Shown here: positions 1 through 11,300 of the stretch, one piece after another
Layout of the letters: each line of letters opens with the position of its first letter
Numbering within the stretch: position 1 is the stretch's first letter
Notes under the pieces: model-generated
What the model was told of the DNA's origin: nothing
Seen by the model: only the letters and a program-made list of their open reading frames with translations
Databases searched by the model: none
Program-made: the position numbers and the translations under genes
Source of the DNA: Amphiura filiformis
Taxonomy: Eukaryota; Echinodermata; Ophiuroidea; Amphilepidida; Amphiuridae
Direction of reading: 5' to 3'
Assembly: GCF_039555335.1 (NCBI RefSeq)
Contig: NC_092644.1
Location: 45,122,667-45,186,666, forward strand
Length of the DNA stretch: 64,000 bases

Positions 1-1042
1 CATTTCAGATAAATAGGTCTATACCTAAAATCATGAAAATTTTGTGAAATGTGTCTCAAATATAGGCTCCACAAATCAATTGTAAATGGATAAAGGTCTG
101 CTTTCCCGGGGTCTGCTTTTGGTCAGATTGAAGATTTTTCTTGAAAATATCTACATCTGGAAAATACTCCCCGTAAAAATCATTCGCTATCGGCCGTGCT
201 TCACATCATGAATTCAAATCAGTCGAACGTTCGGCAAAAAGATAAAAATAATTATGCCTGCGCCTGCATACAATTATCATGTAGGGTCTATGAGTCAATC
301 ATGTTTATAATCATATATACTTATACTCACTGATTATACATCATGATTGTGTAGTATCACATACTGATACGGCTGATACGACCTCGGCTTCGGTGTTTTA
401 CGTAATGTTTACTGTCATATTAAAGTGGCGGCTAATTATGCCGATGACAATTCTTCGGAAGTCATGGCCAAACATCGGGGGCGGTATCATCACTTGACGG
501 CAAGAGTCACTGTTATAACGATAACATGTCGGCAAATTCAGTGCCGCCGGAGATATGGGTAGGGTAGTGAACACAAAGTCTATGCACCAAGCATAGTAAA
601 TATTCACAACTTCAAGCTAAAGGTTTCCTAATACTAGGCCTAGTAATAATTTGGACCAACCATATTACCATGTCAAGACCAGGTCCATGACATGTTGATG
701 TACGTTGTTATGTAAGCTTACAATATCTTCCCTTTCATATCCAAACCCATTCCCATTTTCTACATCAATAACAAATTTCTAAATGTCATTTTAATTTACC
801 ATACGAACTTCAAACATGTAATTTCAAACAGAGTTACGAACCTATTGAAAACCACAACAACTCGTGCCGGACTTTGTGAAGCTTAAATTTGGAAATCGAC
901 CAAACGCCTTTTCTATATAGTTGACACATAAAATTGGTTGTCATGTTACTCATGTAAGATAGAAAATAATTCTAGAAGAGACAAAACATTGTATTTTAAA
1001 TTTTAAATTGTAATAAGTTTTTGCTATTCTGTTTGTATATAG

Positions 1043-1188
1043 GTAGTTCGTCTGACTATTTGCAGGACCTGAAGGTCAATGTTATGAGCAACTCCGACTG
1101 TGTGGCACAAGCAAGTCCGCATCAAGATAAAGTCACGTCTAATCACATCTGTGTCGAGGGAATACCAGCAAATAGTGGGTTGTGTTAC
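1043..1188 (+). CDS. Gene A exon 5 equivalent
   Basis: Starts after ATATAG, enters in phase 1, ends before GTAAGT in phase 0: 2 nt plus 48 codons, the same length as gene B exon 5. It encodes the SDYLQDLKV strand, two Cys expected to form the 168-182 disulfide, and GLCY, which places Gly at position 189, Cys191 and Tyr192. Confidence 0.88.
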
Positions 1189-2757
1189 GTAAGTCGAGAT
1201 TGCACCTTATAAAAAATTTTGTTCTCATCTCCTCGCACCTCAAATTCTGGAATTAGACAAATATTTTTTCGGTGTTTTTTTCTTCAAAATATTTAAGAAT
1301 TTGCAATGTTTTAGAACTTTATAGGCCTACAGAATTAAGGTGGGGAACAATTTATCATTATATGCCTTTTATGGTACTCTAGGTGGACTATCCCTCAGAA
1401 TATCACATTTAAAAAGACGACAAATAAAAGAACTTCGTCGTTTTCCTCGAGCAATCTGGAAACAACGACAACTAATATAATGCTAATTTTACATTGAAAA
1501 AGAAACGCCTCCCTCTCTAATTAATTCATGAAAACCCACCGGACGAGAGCTAGAAATGAAAGTTATTATACTTAGTTTTCTGGGTTAATAGGATGAACAT
1601 TCGAACCTAATACCTAGATTTATATCTTCCGATCTTCTCCAGCGTGCTTCTGTGGCTCAATTGGTTATAGCGTCGTGCTAGTATTACGAAGGTCGTCGGT
1701 TCGAATCCGGCAGGTGCACTGGGGTGTTTTTTTAACGTTTATGTGCACTGGCTACTCTGTGGAAATATTAGATTTTGTTCGAGAGCTAGAAATGCTATTT
1801 TTTCTGACATTAGTGCTTTATGATTAGAGAAAGAATGCCTTGAAGGCCTATGGGAAGTGCCCATACAGGCGTTTCAAAGCCCCTTATATCAGAGCCGTAC
1901 CGATCGGGGAAGGGGTTAACTTCCGAAGTTGCCCTCCTAGCTCGAAATACTGGGGTAAAATTGACCAAAATTGCAAAGGGTATCCTCCTTAAGTTCATTA
2001 AGTACGGTTTTAGGCCACAATTGCCCTAACAATATACACCGAGCAACAATAATAATACTATTATACATTTTAGCGTTATATTTATGGGTGGGATGTATGC
2101 GTTTGTAGCGCGTGCAAAACCAGGAGTTGAGTGTTTACAAACACAGGAATTCGAGGAGGTTAATCCCAAAAAGCAGTAATTCGAGGAGCTTCTCAAAGTG
2201 GAGAACCCTATAGGGGGGTTAGGACGTCTTTTTCTGGCATTTTTGCCTTCAATTCGAGGAGATCCATAATTGTATTTGTGCTAAGTTCTCCTCACACACC
2301 TCCTCACATTCCTGTGAAAACTCCTCGTTTTGTATGTAGAGTGTGTACACCAAAACACACTTCACACACTATGTTTTTCTGTCTCCTCGTTTAGACTGCG
2401 CTACGAGTAGGGGTGTGTTTGGGTGCGTCGTGATTTAATACACATGTGCATGTATGTACAATTTCGTGAATATGTGAGCCTTGTGAAGTAGCCTTATATA
2501 ACATGTGTCAAATGAAACCAAATGGCTTACAATAAATGAAATATTGTTTTGCTTGTTATAAACAGGGTGACAGTGGAGGCCCGTTGATGTGCAAAGCTGG
2601 TGACACGGAATGGTTGTTGCTTGGTATCACCAGTTTCAAAACCGGCTATTTGTGTGGAACAAATGATAAACCGGATGTTTTCACACGAATGTCGTCATAC
2701 AGCCAATGGGTTACTGATACAATAGATGCCAGAGGGGGTCCAGGAACAGTACAGTAA
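1043..2757 (+). CDS. Gene A: secreted S1 serine protease, 3' part (last two coding exons; 5' part outside window)
   Basis: Partial gene of the chymotrypsin-fold protease family; exons 1-4 must lie left of the window. Visible coding exons are 1043-1188 and 2566-2757, both matching exons 5 and 6 of complete gene B in length class, phase and sequence. The first enters in phase 1 after an AG acceptor and ends with a GTAAGT donor; the second opens with GDSGGPL, which holds the catalytic Ser195 and oxyanion Gly193. The residue at chymotrypsin position 189 is Gly and at 226 is Asp (KPDVF), so the S1 pocket is not trypsin-like. The reading frame is intact and ends TVQ-stop; gene B ends TVTV, and a small insertion explains the difference. 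AATAAA occurs at 2772-2777 and about 2895. The intron carries a tRNA-like insertion absent from gene B. The family is secreted and zymogen-activated, but that part of gene A is not visible. Confidence 0.88.
1559..1794 (+). mobile_element. Retroposed insertion carrying a tRNA-Thr-like sequence, with 15-bp target duplication
   Basis: The 15-mer CGAGAGCTAGAAATG occurs at 1544-1558 and again exactly at 1780-1794. The homologous place in gene B intron 5 (about 40345-40380) has a single related copy (GAGAGCCAGAAAT) and no insert, so it acts as the empty site. The roughly 220-bp insert contains the tRNA-like segment 1644-1719. A long perfect target duplication is typical of LINE-driven retroposition. 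The tRNA part sits mid-insert rather than at one end, which is unusual for a plain SINE. Confidence 0.65.
1644..1719 (+). tRNA. tRNA-Thr(AGT)-like gene or pseudogene
   Basis: The D arm (A-box TGGCTCAATTGG) is at 1653-1671. The anticodon stem 1673-1677/1685-1689 pairs fully around a seven-base loop with U33 and anticodon AGT. The variable loop is five bases, and the T arm GTCGG/CCGGC surrounds TTCGAAT. The acceptor stem pairs GTGC/GCAC plus three more pairs with one T-T mismatch, but one extra base sits between acceptor and D stems. A run of seven T follows at about 1726, as for Pol III termination. The extra base and mismatch favour a decayed copy or SINE module over a working tRNA gene. Confidence 0.5.
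2566..2757 (+). CDS. Gene A exon 6 equivalent (catalytic Ser exon and stop)
   Basis: Acceptor AACAG then GGT GAC AGT GGA GGC, i.e. GDSGGP. It continues through GITSFKT (Ser214 region), the Cys220 equivalent, KPDVFTRMSSY and a WVTDTI C-terminal helix. Stop codon at 2755-2757. Close to gene B exon 6 in both DNA and protein. Confidence 0.9.
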   Translation, partial: GDSGGPLMCKAGDTEWLLLGITSFKTGYLCGTNDKPDVFTRMSSYSQWVTDTIDARGGPGTVQ

Positions 2758-3330
2758 CATAACAGTCTAAAAATAAATGTTAACAAGACAAACAAGACAA
2801 TATTGCTAAACTATTAAATGTTTCCAAAATATCGAACACATAGTTTCATCTGATCTATATAAATATCGATAAGTAGGCCTATTAATATCATATCAATAAA
2901 CATAATAAAACTTGCGGCTATCCTTCATGTAATTATTTCGTGTAAGATAATCCCAACTCTAACCCTAAGCCTAATGCCCTAAGACTAATCCTAACCCTAA
3001 CTTGTAATTTTAAGACCAGGATTTTATAGGCAGGAAATCGACACAGAAATTTTAGCCACTAAAAGTCCAAGAAATTAATTAAAAAACGGTTTCTCCTACT
3101 TTGCCAAGACAAAACAATAATTGTAGTAAAGTATACAAAGTATGTAATGTAATCAAGCAAAATCCGTCGGAAGTCGAAAATATTTTGAGATATAGGCAAA
3201 CAACGGCAGTATTTCCTTTTGCTTCCTATTGTTTTGGAAACTCTTTAACTGCTCATATCTTTTGAACTGGTAGTCCAAATTTAATGAGATTTTCTGCAAA
3301 ATGTAGCTTTGCAAATGTTGTTTACAATGC
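2758..3330. other. Gene A 3' flank with degenerate TTAGGG-type repeats
   Basis: After the stop codon there are polyadenylation-like hexamers, then a CTAACCCTAAGCC-type tract (about 2950-3001, complement of TTAGGG) followed by a segment that is nearly repeated after gene B (about 41170-41290). The shared flank shows that the duplication unit extended past the 3' end. Confidence 0.6.
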
Positions 3331-3810
3331 TTTAAGAAGCTGAAAATTGAATATGTCCGACTTCAGACTGATTTTGCTTGATCACACCATATGTTATTAT
3401 TCCTACACTTGCAAAGAATAACGATAATATTATTGAATGGCTTATTGAACGGGTGATGCAAAAATAAATTGCACGAGTACTGCGTTGTAATAAATCGTTC
3501 ATAAAGATAACACAACAGTATTGTACCGTACCGTTCAAAAGCCTAATATAAATCATACTATTTACTATAGTAATTAGCGAAGTAAGGGAATGGACAAAAT
3601 AATAAAGGATCACAAATGAAGTTGAAGTTTATTTGTATTTTATGATTTGTATAGTGGTTATTTCAATTCCCTTGTTATGCAGCTGCAATTTATTAACAAG
3701 AATTTTTTTGTCGTCAGTGGTCTTGTACCTTATTATACCCAAAAAGTGGCAAACTCAAAAAAGTATTGTTCTAAAATGGTTTGTTTTAATAATGAGTAGA
3801 ATATTGTAAC

Positions 3811-4172
3811 TTAAGAGTACTACACCCCTCGATAAATTTAGTGTCTATTTTTGCATTTTTCTCAAAACTAATAACACAGTGGTAACAAAAGTTATGTATA
3901 TTATTGGGGCAAGGAATCCAATTACTACACTGGAATTTCAGTGACCCAAGACAAGCGGTTTGTTATTTATGATAAGAAATAAGGTACCGCTAGGATGTAC
4001 CTCGTTCCATATCATATATACTGAACCGCTTGTCTTGAGTCACTGAAATTTCAGTGTAGTAATTGGATTCCTTGCCCCAATAATATACATAACTTTTGTT
4101 ACCACTGTGTTATTAGTTTTGAGAAAAATGCAAAAATCACAAATTTACCACAGGGGTGTAGTACCCCCTTAA
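3811..4172. mobile_element. Hairpin MITE flanked by TTAA (piggyBac-like target)
   Basis: Two arms of roughly 150 bp are reverse complements (for example AATAACACAGTGGTAACAAA on the left, its complement on the right), separated by a short loop near 3965-4015. The outermost bases are TTAA on both sides (3811-3814, 4169-4172) next to GTACTACACCCC / GGGGTGTAGTAC. TTAA duplication is the hallmark of piggyBac-type integration; no coding capacity is present. Confidence 0.75.
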
Positions 4173-6377
4173 GGTATGATTAGGCCAAAAATCGTTTCCT
4201 TGTCCATCAGTCGGGAAAAGTTTTTTTTTTTGTAGTACTTGTTTGTATGTAAAACACTCCCTGACCACAGAATTTCCACTAAAGACACATTCAAAGTAAA
4301 CCCATTTTTATTTGCATGTACGTGTCTGGCAGACTTAAAATACTGCATTTTTAAGTTCAACAATGTTTTAATTGTGTAGACGCGAGGATGATAATACGAA
4401 ATATCGGAACCCTTAGCCAGGTACGACTAGACGGGTGAAACATGCAGGAAATGGTATTCTACAACATTTCTTTTATAACTTCAGTTTTTAGAAGAAAATT
4501 TTATGACTTTTTTGGAAAAATGTTAAAACAACCAACTTTTTTCAACAAAAAAAAGATTTACGGTCGGGACTGCCGAGACGGTCGGTCGGGCGAAGACAAG
4601 CAAACAACTTTTTTGGGCCTTAGAGTCGCATTGCGTCTGCTTGCTACGATAATTGCCGAAGTCATTTTTTGTAATTTTGAGAACAAAGTACAAGATATGG
4701 TTCAAGTATGCATATAAACATATTTATACACTAATCTTTGCACAAGAACAAATAATAATGAGACAAATCAAATTAAAAGGAATAATCAGAAATAATTAGG
4801 GTGACCACATAACTGGTGCATGCTTGATCCATATTTCTTACTTAGTTCCCAAAATTACACAAAATTAGTACTTGGAATTGAAAAATCGGCAAAAATAAAG
4901 TATCTTTAAACTACTCCTTTTTATTCATAAATCAAAGGTAGTCCTTTTAAGTTTCATTCTGGAAAATATGACGATCAAATCTTGTCAACTTTTATTTTTA
5001 CATCAATTTCAATAATGCCCGTGTGTTTTCAATGGGAAACTTACGTTACTATGAACCGTACGTTACCATTAGGTTTGAAAGGAGTACTGCAAGTTCTTTT
5101 GTAGACAATGCAAAAACTAATTGTGTTGGCATAAAACAATTCAATGTCGCCTTTTAGCTCAAAAGAGTTGAAAAGAATTGAAAGTTTAGATAAAACTTAC
5201 AATTAGGATACTTTTCATTGAGCCTATTTTTTTGTCATTTTCTTTCCTGTATAATGCATGGTAGCGTAATAAGAAAATGATACACGGGTAATCGGGCGCG
5301 GTTTAAGTACATTTTAATAGGGTTTTAAAATTAATGGTAACGTATGTTTCTGTCACGTATGTTGCATTTTAACTTCAATATGCCCGACAAGTATGTTGGA
5401 AATACGTAAATGAAATAGTATTAATAAAGTTTATCAATTGCATCTGCGGCTATATTTTGCTCAACAGTTTATAGTCAATTAATCCTGCACTTTATGGTAA
5501 CGTATGTTTCATTACTTAAAAATACGGTCTGAATTTTCTAATTTCCTAGGAGTTCTTTCTCAATACATAAATCATGTTGACCTGAAAACATTACTATCCT
5601 AGCTTGTATGATAAACAGTATAGTTAAGGACACTTTGGTTCAATTTCAGTGTTTGCAACGACTAAGGTACGTGTTAACATATCGGGGTAACGTAGGTTTC
5701 ACGAAACCTTGCGACATATTTCGATGATATTTCTAAAAACTCAAAGTAGGCCATAGCATTAAAATTTTCGCTGCTTTGTATTAGTATAGATTGTCACTTC
5801 CAACACGAGCCATCTTCCAACTGAATGCATGTCTGGTTAAGAATGAGCAACATTAAATATAAAAAATATTTCACCTGCGACACAGTGTTTTTACCATAAA
5901 TCCCTCAAACAACCTGCCGTGGTTTATAAAAGGAATTAATGCGAGATTAAAAAGCATTGCAATTTTTCTGAGTGTAGTCTGGTTGTTTGGTTATACAAAA
6001 GAAAATAACAATGGCAGTTAAAGCATTCGTGAAATTTACAATTCAATGTGTGCGACACGATTTTTTCCAAGTACTGCCGATTTATCGGTTTTGACCCTAA
6101 TTATCATACGAGGGTGACGATTTGCTGTTATATATTTGAACGAGGAAAGCGAGGCAGAAGTTTCTTTTGAGTGCACAACCTTTCAAAAACTTAACGCTCC
6201 ATCAACCCCACCACTACCACTACCACCACGCCCACACATACACCACCGACCACTCACCCCACACACCCCACACACCTACAGGTATTTACGGAGACCCTGT
6301 ACTAAACCATCCATACACGGACGTGGTTTTTTTCTTATTTGTTTGCGCCCCTAACCGCGGGGACGTTGACCCGTTTT
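4173..6377. other. Intergenic, no gene recognised; dispersed GGTAACGTATGTTTC words
   Basis: AT-rich sequence without convincing exons. A GGTAACGTATG(T)TTC-like word recurs near 5035 (inverted), 5334, 5496 and 5685. At 6130-6230 a stretch beginning TTTGAACGAGGAAAGCGAGG resembles 44342-44415, so it is part of a dispersed repeat; its open frames come from CCAC/ACACC-rich simple sequence. Confidence 0.5.
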
Positions 6378-6604
6378 ACCAAAAATTGTATGTCGACATG
6401 GCAAGATAAATCATCACACCAAATCGACAAGTAAAAAATAGATGACAACATGGTAAGATAAATATTCACGCGAAGTCGGTTTAGTAAAAATTGATGTTGA
6501 CATGGCGAGGTAAGTCACCATGTCAACAACCATTTTTACTAAGTCATGTTGACATCGATTTGGTGTGATAATTTATCTTGCCATGTCGACATAGAATTTT
6601 TGGT
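6378..6604. mobile_element. Palindromic MITE
   Basis: The left segment around TATGTCGACATGGCAAGATA (from about 6388) is repeated in reverse complement at about 6555-6604, with about 45 bp nearly matching, and related half-copies lie between and after. No coding capacity. Confidence 0.6.
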
Positions 6605-6948
6605 GTGTCGACTTAGCGTGATAATTTATCTGACCATGTCGACATAATATTGATAAAAAGTTGAGTCGACCGCCCTGCACTACAAGCGAGATTGCACTAA
6701 TCACCTGTGTATGTCAGCAAACATAGATTGAATACAATACTGCTCTTTTCAAAGATACTAATCTTACAGTTGACATCTATGGTTCAATGCATAGGTACCG
6801 TGTGAACGTTGTAGTGTTGGGCGATATAATCAAAATTGTATTCATCTATTGCTATGTTAGTTAATCCGATTAATTACGTCCCTTCTACGGCGAAAAGCTC
6901 ACATTTAAATGCGTGTTAGTAGTAGGGTAGCCTTCCAGGACCATTTCA

Positions 6949-7146
6949 AGGTCACTAGGTCAAAGGTCAACCGAGGTCAAAGGTCAACCGAGGTTACTTC
7001 TTGTTCATGAGGGCAAAGGTCACTAAGTCAAAGGTCAACCCGAAGTGGTCAAAGGTCAACCGCAAATACCGCCATTTTGAAAGGTCAACCTGAAATACCG
7101 CCATTTTGAAAAAAGGTCAACCCGAAATAAGGTCAACCCGAAATAT
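6949..7146. repeat. AGGTCA half-site cluster with DR1 spacing
   Basis: AGGTCA occurs at 6949, 6957, 6964, 6974 and 6981, with perfect AGGTCA-A-AGGTCA direct repeats at 6957-6969 and 6974-6986. Further near-copies follow at 7017, 7025/7032 and about 7046/7052, then GGTCAACC(C/T)GAAATA units to 7146. DR1 is the consensus bound by RXR heterodimers, HNF4 and COUP-TF; the array may equally be a short satellite. Confidence 0.6.
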
Positions 7147-7166
7147 CGCCATTTTGAATTGTCCTT

Positions 7167-7344
7167 TTCGGTAAATCCCATAAGCCTTTGCGAGTACACC
7201 TGAGAACTCGTCATTTGACGTCACGCCGATCTGCACCGATGCGCACATCGTTTATCGAACATAGTTACTGCACATTGCAAGTCGGCGTGGCGTCGAATTA
7301 CGAGTTCTCAGGTGTACTCGCAAAGGCTTATGGGATTTACCGAA
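7167..7344. mobile_element. MITE with about 60-bp terminal inverted repeats
   Basis: TTCGGTAAATCCCATAAGCC at the left end is exactly complemented at the right end (ending 7344). Pairing continues inward through the CTGAGAACTCGT block and, with a few mismatches, to CGCCGA, leaving a loop of about 55 bp. No coding capacity. Confidence 0.8.
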
Positions 7345-7609
7345 CAGGTGAATCTAAAGTCGATTTATACATACGATGCAAAACCAAACAGTGATTTTTT
7401 TTCATTCTTTCACCTTTATTAGGAACATCACGTCCAGTAAACCGGACGTCAAACCACACGTAAAAAAAGCACGCTTTTAACACTATCTTGTGTTAAAAAG
7501 CATAAATATCTTATATTTTTTACGTGTTTTAGTGTTATTTTAGTGTTTATAAATTAACACCCCTATACCTTCACTGTACAAACAAGTGTTTATTAATTTT
7601 GAAGTGTTT

Positions 7610-8287
7610 ACCCACCAAACATAAAAAACGTTTTAAATAAGTTATATTTTGGCTTTTGGTGTAGGTAAAAACGTTTTAATAACATTAAAATGTCGGGTTA
7701 TATAAAGGCCATGATAACGTTTTAAAACGTTTTGTATGAAAACACACTACAACAATATTTTTAAATGTTTTCAAAAAATGTTATTGTAAACCATTTTTAC
7801 AAACATTTTGGCCAAATATTGTGTCAATATTTAAAAAACATTATGTTAAAATGTTTCAACCCAGCAAACACAGAAATGTTCTTAAAATGTTTGTTTTTTT
7901 CAAAACCTTTTAATAACATTTAAATGTCGGGTTATACAAAGGTTAGGAAAACGTTTTTAAAACGTTATTGAAAATATTTTGGACAAACATGTTTCGCAAA
8001 AGATTTTTTCAACCCCAAAATAACATTCTGTTTAGAATGTTTTGTATCAAGTTTTCAAGATTGTTTTTGGAAACGTTTTATGCCCTTTATATGACCCGAC
8101 ATTTAAACGTTTTCTGTAAAACATTTTTGTTTGCTGAGCAGAAGATTATCAAAAAATGTTTTTTAAGGTTATGAGAACGTTTTATACTCTTAATATACCC
8201 TTTATATAACCCGACATTTAAACGTTTCTGACAACCTTTTATAACCTTTTGCGAATGATGTCGAAAACGTTTTGTTTGCTGGGTATT
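7610..8287. mobile_element. CCAGCAAAC-type DNA element, copy 1
   Basis: Begins TA-CCCACCAAACATAAAAA and ends AACGTTTTGTTTGCTGGG-TA, an imperfect inverted terminus flanked by TA. The interior has many AACGTTTTAA / AACATTTAAATGTCGGGTTA words and a second internal CCAGCAAACACAG start near 7862. About 90 percent like copy 2 at 13060-13738 by eye; a partial copy lies at 24300-24672. Confidence 0.7.
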
Positions 8288-8289
8288 GT

Positions 8290-9447
8290 GCGTTGCTCCG
8301 CTGTTTTTATTGACATCGATGGCTTCAACCTGCTTACAAAAATAAGATCAGAGGAGAAAGGCATCGGAGTTAGTTGCGGTGTATGTGAACGATAACATTC
8401 CTGCTCGTGAACTCACAGAGATTACTGTTCCAGAAGAACTTGAGTGCATTTGGCTTTGGGATCGTCCTCAACGATTACCTCGAAGTGTTGCAGGGATGGC
8501 TGTCTGCGCCGTGTATATACCACCGGACTCTGAACATCAACACACTCTGATTAAACATATTGTCACGCCTCTAGATAAATTAAAAACAAAACATGCCAAT
8601 TTGGGTATTGCAATTCTTGATCTAGTAATCACAAGCTTGAAGAATCAGTATAATGTTCCTAATGTGTGTTCCCCTTTGGGAAAGAAAGTGATCATACCAC
8701 TATCTATTGGTCACCCTCAGGTGCTGTAAGAACTCCAGGTCGTGTAATTAAAAGAACAGTTATTAAAATGACATTCCCCTCAGGAGAGGTCTCATTATAC
8801 TCATTGCAATTCAATTATCCCTTGTGAGCATCCATGGGCTCCACCCATAAACCACGTTTCATTTTGTATTGTAATGCATTTTCTTAAAGTGCGACAGGAG
8901 GTCATAAAAATGTCCAATCGCCTTGAGGCTTGTCAGCGTTTCGCCGCCAGGGTTATCTTGCAGTCCTGGAATCTCAGCCACGAGGACCTTCTCCTGAAGT
9001 CTGACCTTCCCTTGCTCTCCAAACGCAGGGACTATGCTACTCTCTGTCACCTGTATAAGATCCTCCATCATCTTTCCTCCTCTCCTAACCCTTACAACCC
9101 TCACCCCCGGCCTTCACTCCGTAATCTGAACTCACAAGCCATCGTTCCTCCTTTCCGTCGTCTGACCTTGTGCCAAAAATCCTTCTACCCTTATGCTCCG
9201 ACACTCTGGAACTACCTCCCCGAGGACATTATCCAATGTAATTCTATGCAATCCTTTAAGTCAGCTCTCCGTGCCCATCTTGGCTAGCCAGTTCCTAATT
9301 GTTTTGGTGTTTGTTTTTTCTGTGTTTTTGGTTTAAGTTTTCATTTTTATTTTGCTGTTTTGATGTTTGGCCTCCCTTTAATTTATTGAATTTGCAATAT
9401 TGGGCTGTGCCAGGCCTACGGGCCGAATGGTATAAATAAAAAAAAAA
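8290..9447 (+). pseudogene. CR1/L2-like LINE, internally deleted (endonuclease fragment joined to reverse-transcriptase C-terminus)
   Basis: The first part (about 8310-8760) encodes an apurinic-type endonuclease fragment: DGFNLLTKIRSEEKG, NIPARELTEI, AVYIPP and, after a frame change, the SDHTTIYW motif that carries the family catalytic Asp-His. The central GDFN region and all the polymerase core are missing. The second part (8874-9287) encodes the typical C-terminal tail: RDYATLCHLYKI, LRNLNSQ, WNYLPEDI, SFKSALRAHLG. The 3' UTR ends GGGCCGAATGGTATAAATAA followed by an A-rich tail at 9432-9447. The element is non-autonomous and broken by deletion and frameshift. Near-identity with the copy at 15239 indicates recent duplication. 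Confidence 0.85.
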
Positions 9448-11300
9448 ATAAAATTCAACATCAGATCACAGATTTCCTGGATCTGTAATAAGAGGGATTT
9501 ACATATCACGGTTCCGGTAACTGATATATTTGGGACCCCCTTCCAAAGAACATGATAGTAGTAGAGACCTGTACATATAGAGCTTAAACTACAAAATCTG
9601 GCAAAACTTTAATATTTGACCTCTAAATGACCTCAGATGACATCAGCTCTGTTTTTTTATGTTCCCCTCTTTTACGCCAAGTTGAAGCTCGATCGGGTAA
9701 ACTTTGACATTTGACCCCACATGACCTTATTATGACTCCTATTATCCCTATAATCTTTGACCCCTACCTGCATGTGTATAATTTATATTAATCTTAAGCC
9801 AGTGGTTTCTGTTCCAAATCGGTGTATACGCGTGTGGCACTATACCATTATTATTAAAACTTTAATATTTGACCTCTAAATGACCTCAGATGACATCAGC
9901 TCTGTTTTTTATGTTCCCCTCTTTTACGCCAAGTTGAAGCTCGATCGGGTAAAGCTTAAGCCAGTGGTTTCTGTTCCAAATCGGTGTATACGCGTGTGGC
10001 ACTATTTACCATTATTATTTATCTTATACCAAGGATACACAGAAAACTGTAAGGTTAACATAAAAAGATTCAACAAAGCAGAACGCCCTGTTTTCCCCTT
10101 CAATAATTCTGTATATCAATTATATTGTTGTTATTGTTACAATTGATGTGGTTAAAAGTGGCAGTGGAATTGATTATGGTTCTTATTGTGTTTTATCTAA
10201 ATATTAAGTTCATGAAGTTCATCTAATAATACAAGAGGAAGTTACCTGATTTCTTAGATAACCAATTTCGTTGACGCACTTTGATACGAACCTTAGGACT
10301 TGCGATGACAAGGTTATAAATATATGCATTTAATCGGGGCATATTGAAGCGGGATATTATAGAAAATTTAATAAGAAAACAACAATTCAAACTACGTTTC
10401 TATCAGTGAACACAGACAATGCCTAAAGGTTACTGATGGTTTTCTCAAAATCTGCCTTAAAATTTGATGCAGGTAGCCACTTTAAAAAATTTGACGTAGA
10501 GAGAAAAATGACATTGCATCCGAAAGCATATTATTATTGTGGTAGATTTTCTAGAAGTGTTTTAATTTGTGTTAAAACGCCTGATGTCGCTTTGTGAAAT
10601 ATTTCTTATTTCTTCTTCAATGCGTCTCTAAATCGCTTCTACATGGTGTCCCAGAAAAAATTACCGAGTGAATAAAATTGAACGTAAGTCGAGAAGTAGA
10701 CATCAGAATCAAAAAAATAAAAATGTAGCGCATACCCTTTTTTATTGTGCATCACATACGAAAATATTATTTGATTCGGTTGACTGGTTGCGAAGAAATT
10801 AACAATTTCATAATGCGCGCATCAATGCAGTTCATTCCAAGTTTGATCACAGGTGCTTCCTAAAGTTTGTGTATCTCATTAAATTTAGTCCACATTATAT
10901 TTTTTTATAATCTGACGGTGTTATATTATTTATGGTTTTATTGAAGATTAATAAAAGTTTGTCCGAGAAAACATTGATTTCTGCAATTGGAAGCTTTCCA
11001 AATTTAATTCTTTAGGTTGTGCAAATGATTATGTTTGTTTTAACTTTTCAAAGAACATTTGGGCCAAGAATGACAAGGATCAAGTGCTTACAGTTTATAG
11101 TTTATGTGTGATTTTTGACACCATGCAACATTAACGTTGAAGTTTTGACAGATTTAAACTTTGTATTACAATTTCTACGAAATATTCCAAAAACTTCTTT
11201 TTGTGTGCACAGAAATTGTTTTAGCCAGCTGGAATTCTTTCATGTAATAATTCTTTATGCATCATTTATATCAACATTAACGAAAAATATATTTACAAGT
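9448..11300. repeat. Duplicated segment, copy 1
   Basis: Sequence downstream of the LINE is repeated downstream of the second LINE copy (15759-17930), with indels. It contains a local duplication (about 9604-9703 repeated at about 9857-9953) and a dispersed segment (about 10021-10320) that recurs inverted at 54240-54480 and 28600-28760. Open frames here are short and not supported as genes. Confidence 0.75.

Noticed and set aside
398..607. Minus-strand open frame of 69 codons
   Set aside because: No domain, splice context or repeat support; length expected by chance in AT-rich DNA.
1..1042. Missing exon 4 of gene A searched for near the left edge
   Set aside because: No homologue of the ARNDIAIL or CWVAGWG exon was found; it probably lies outside the window.
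6136..6409. Two overlapping + strand frames rich in Pro, His and Thr
   Set aside because: They arise from CCACTACCAC/ACACCCC simple sequence and overlap in different frames.
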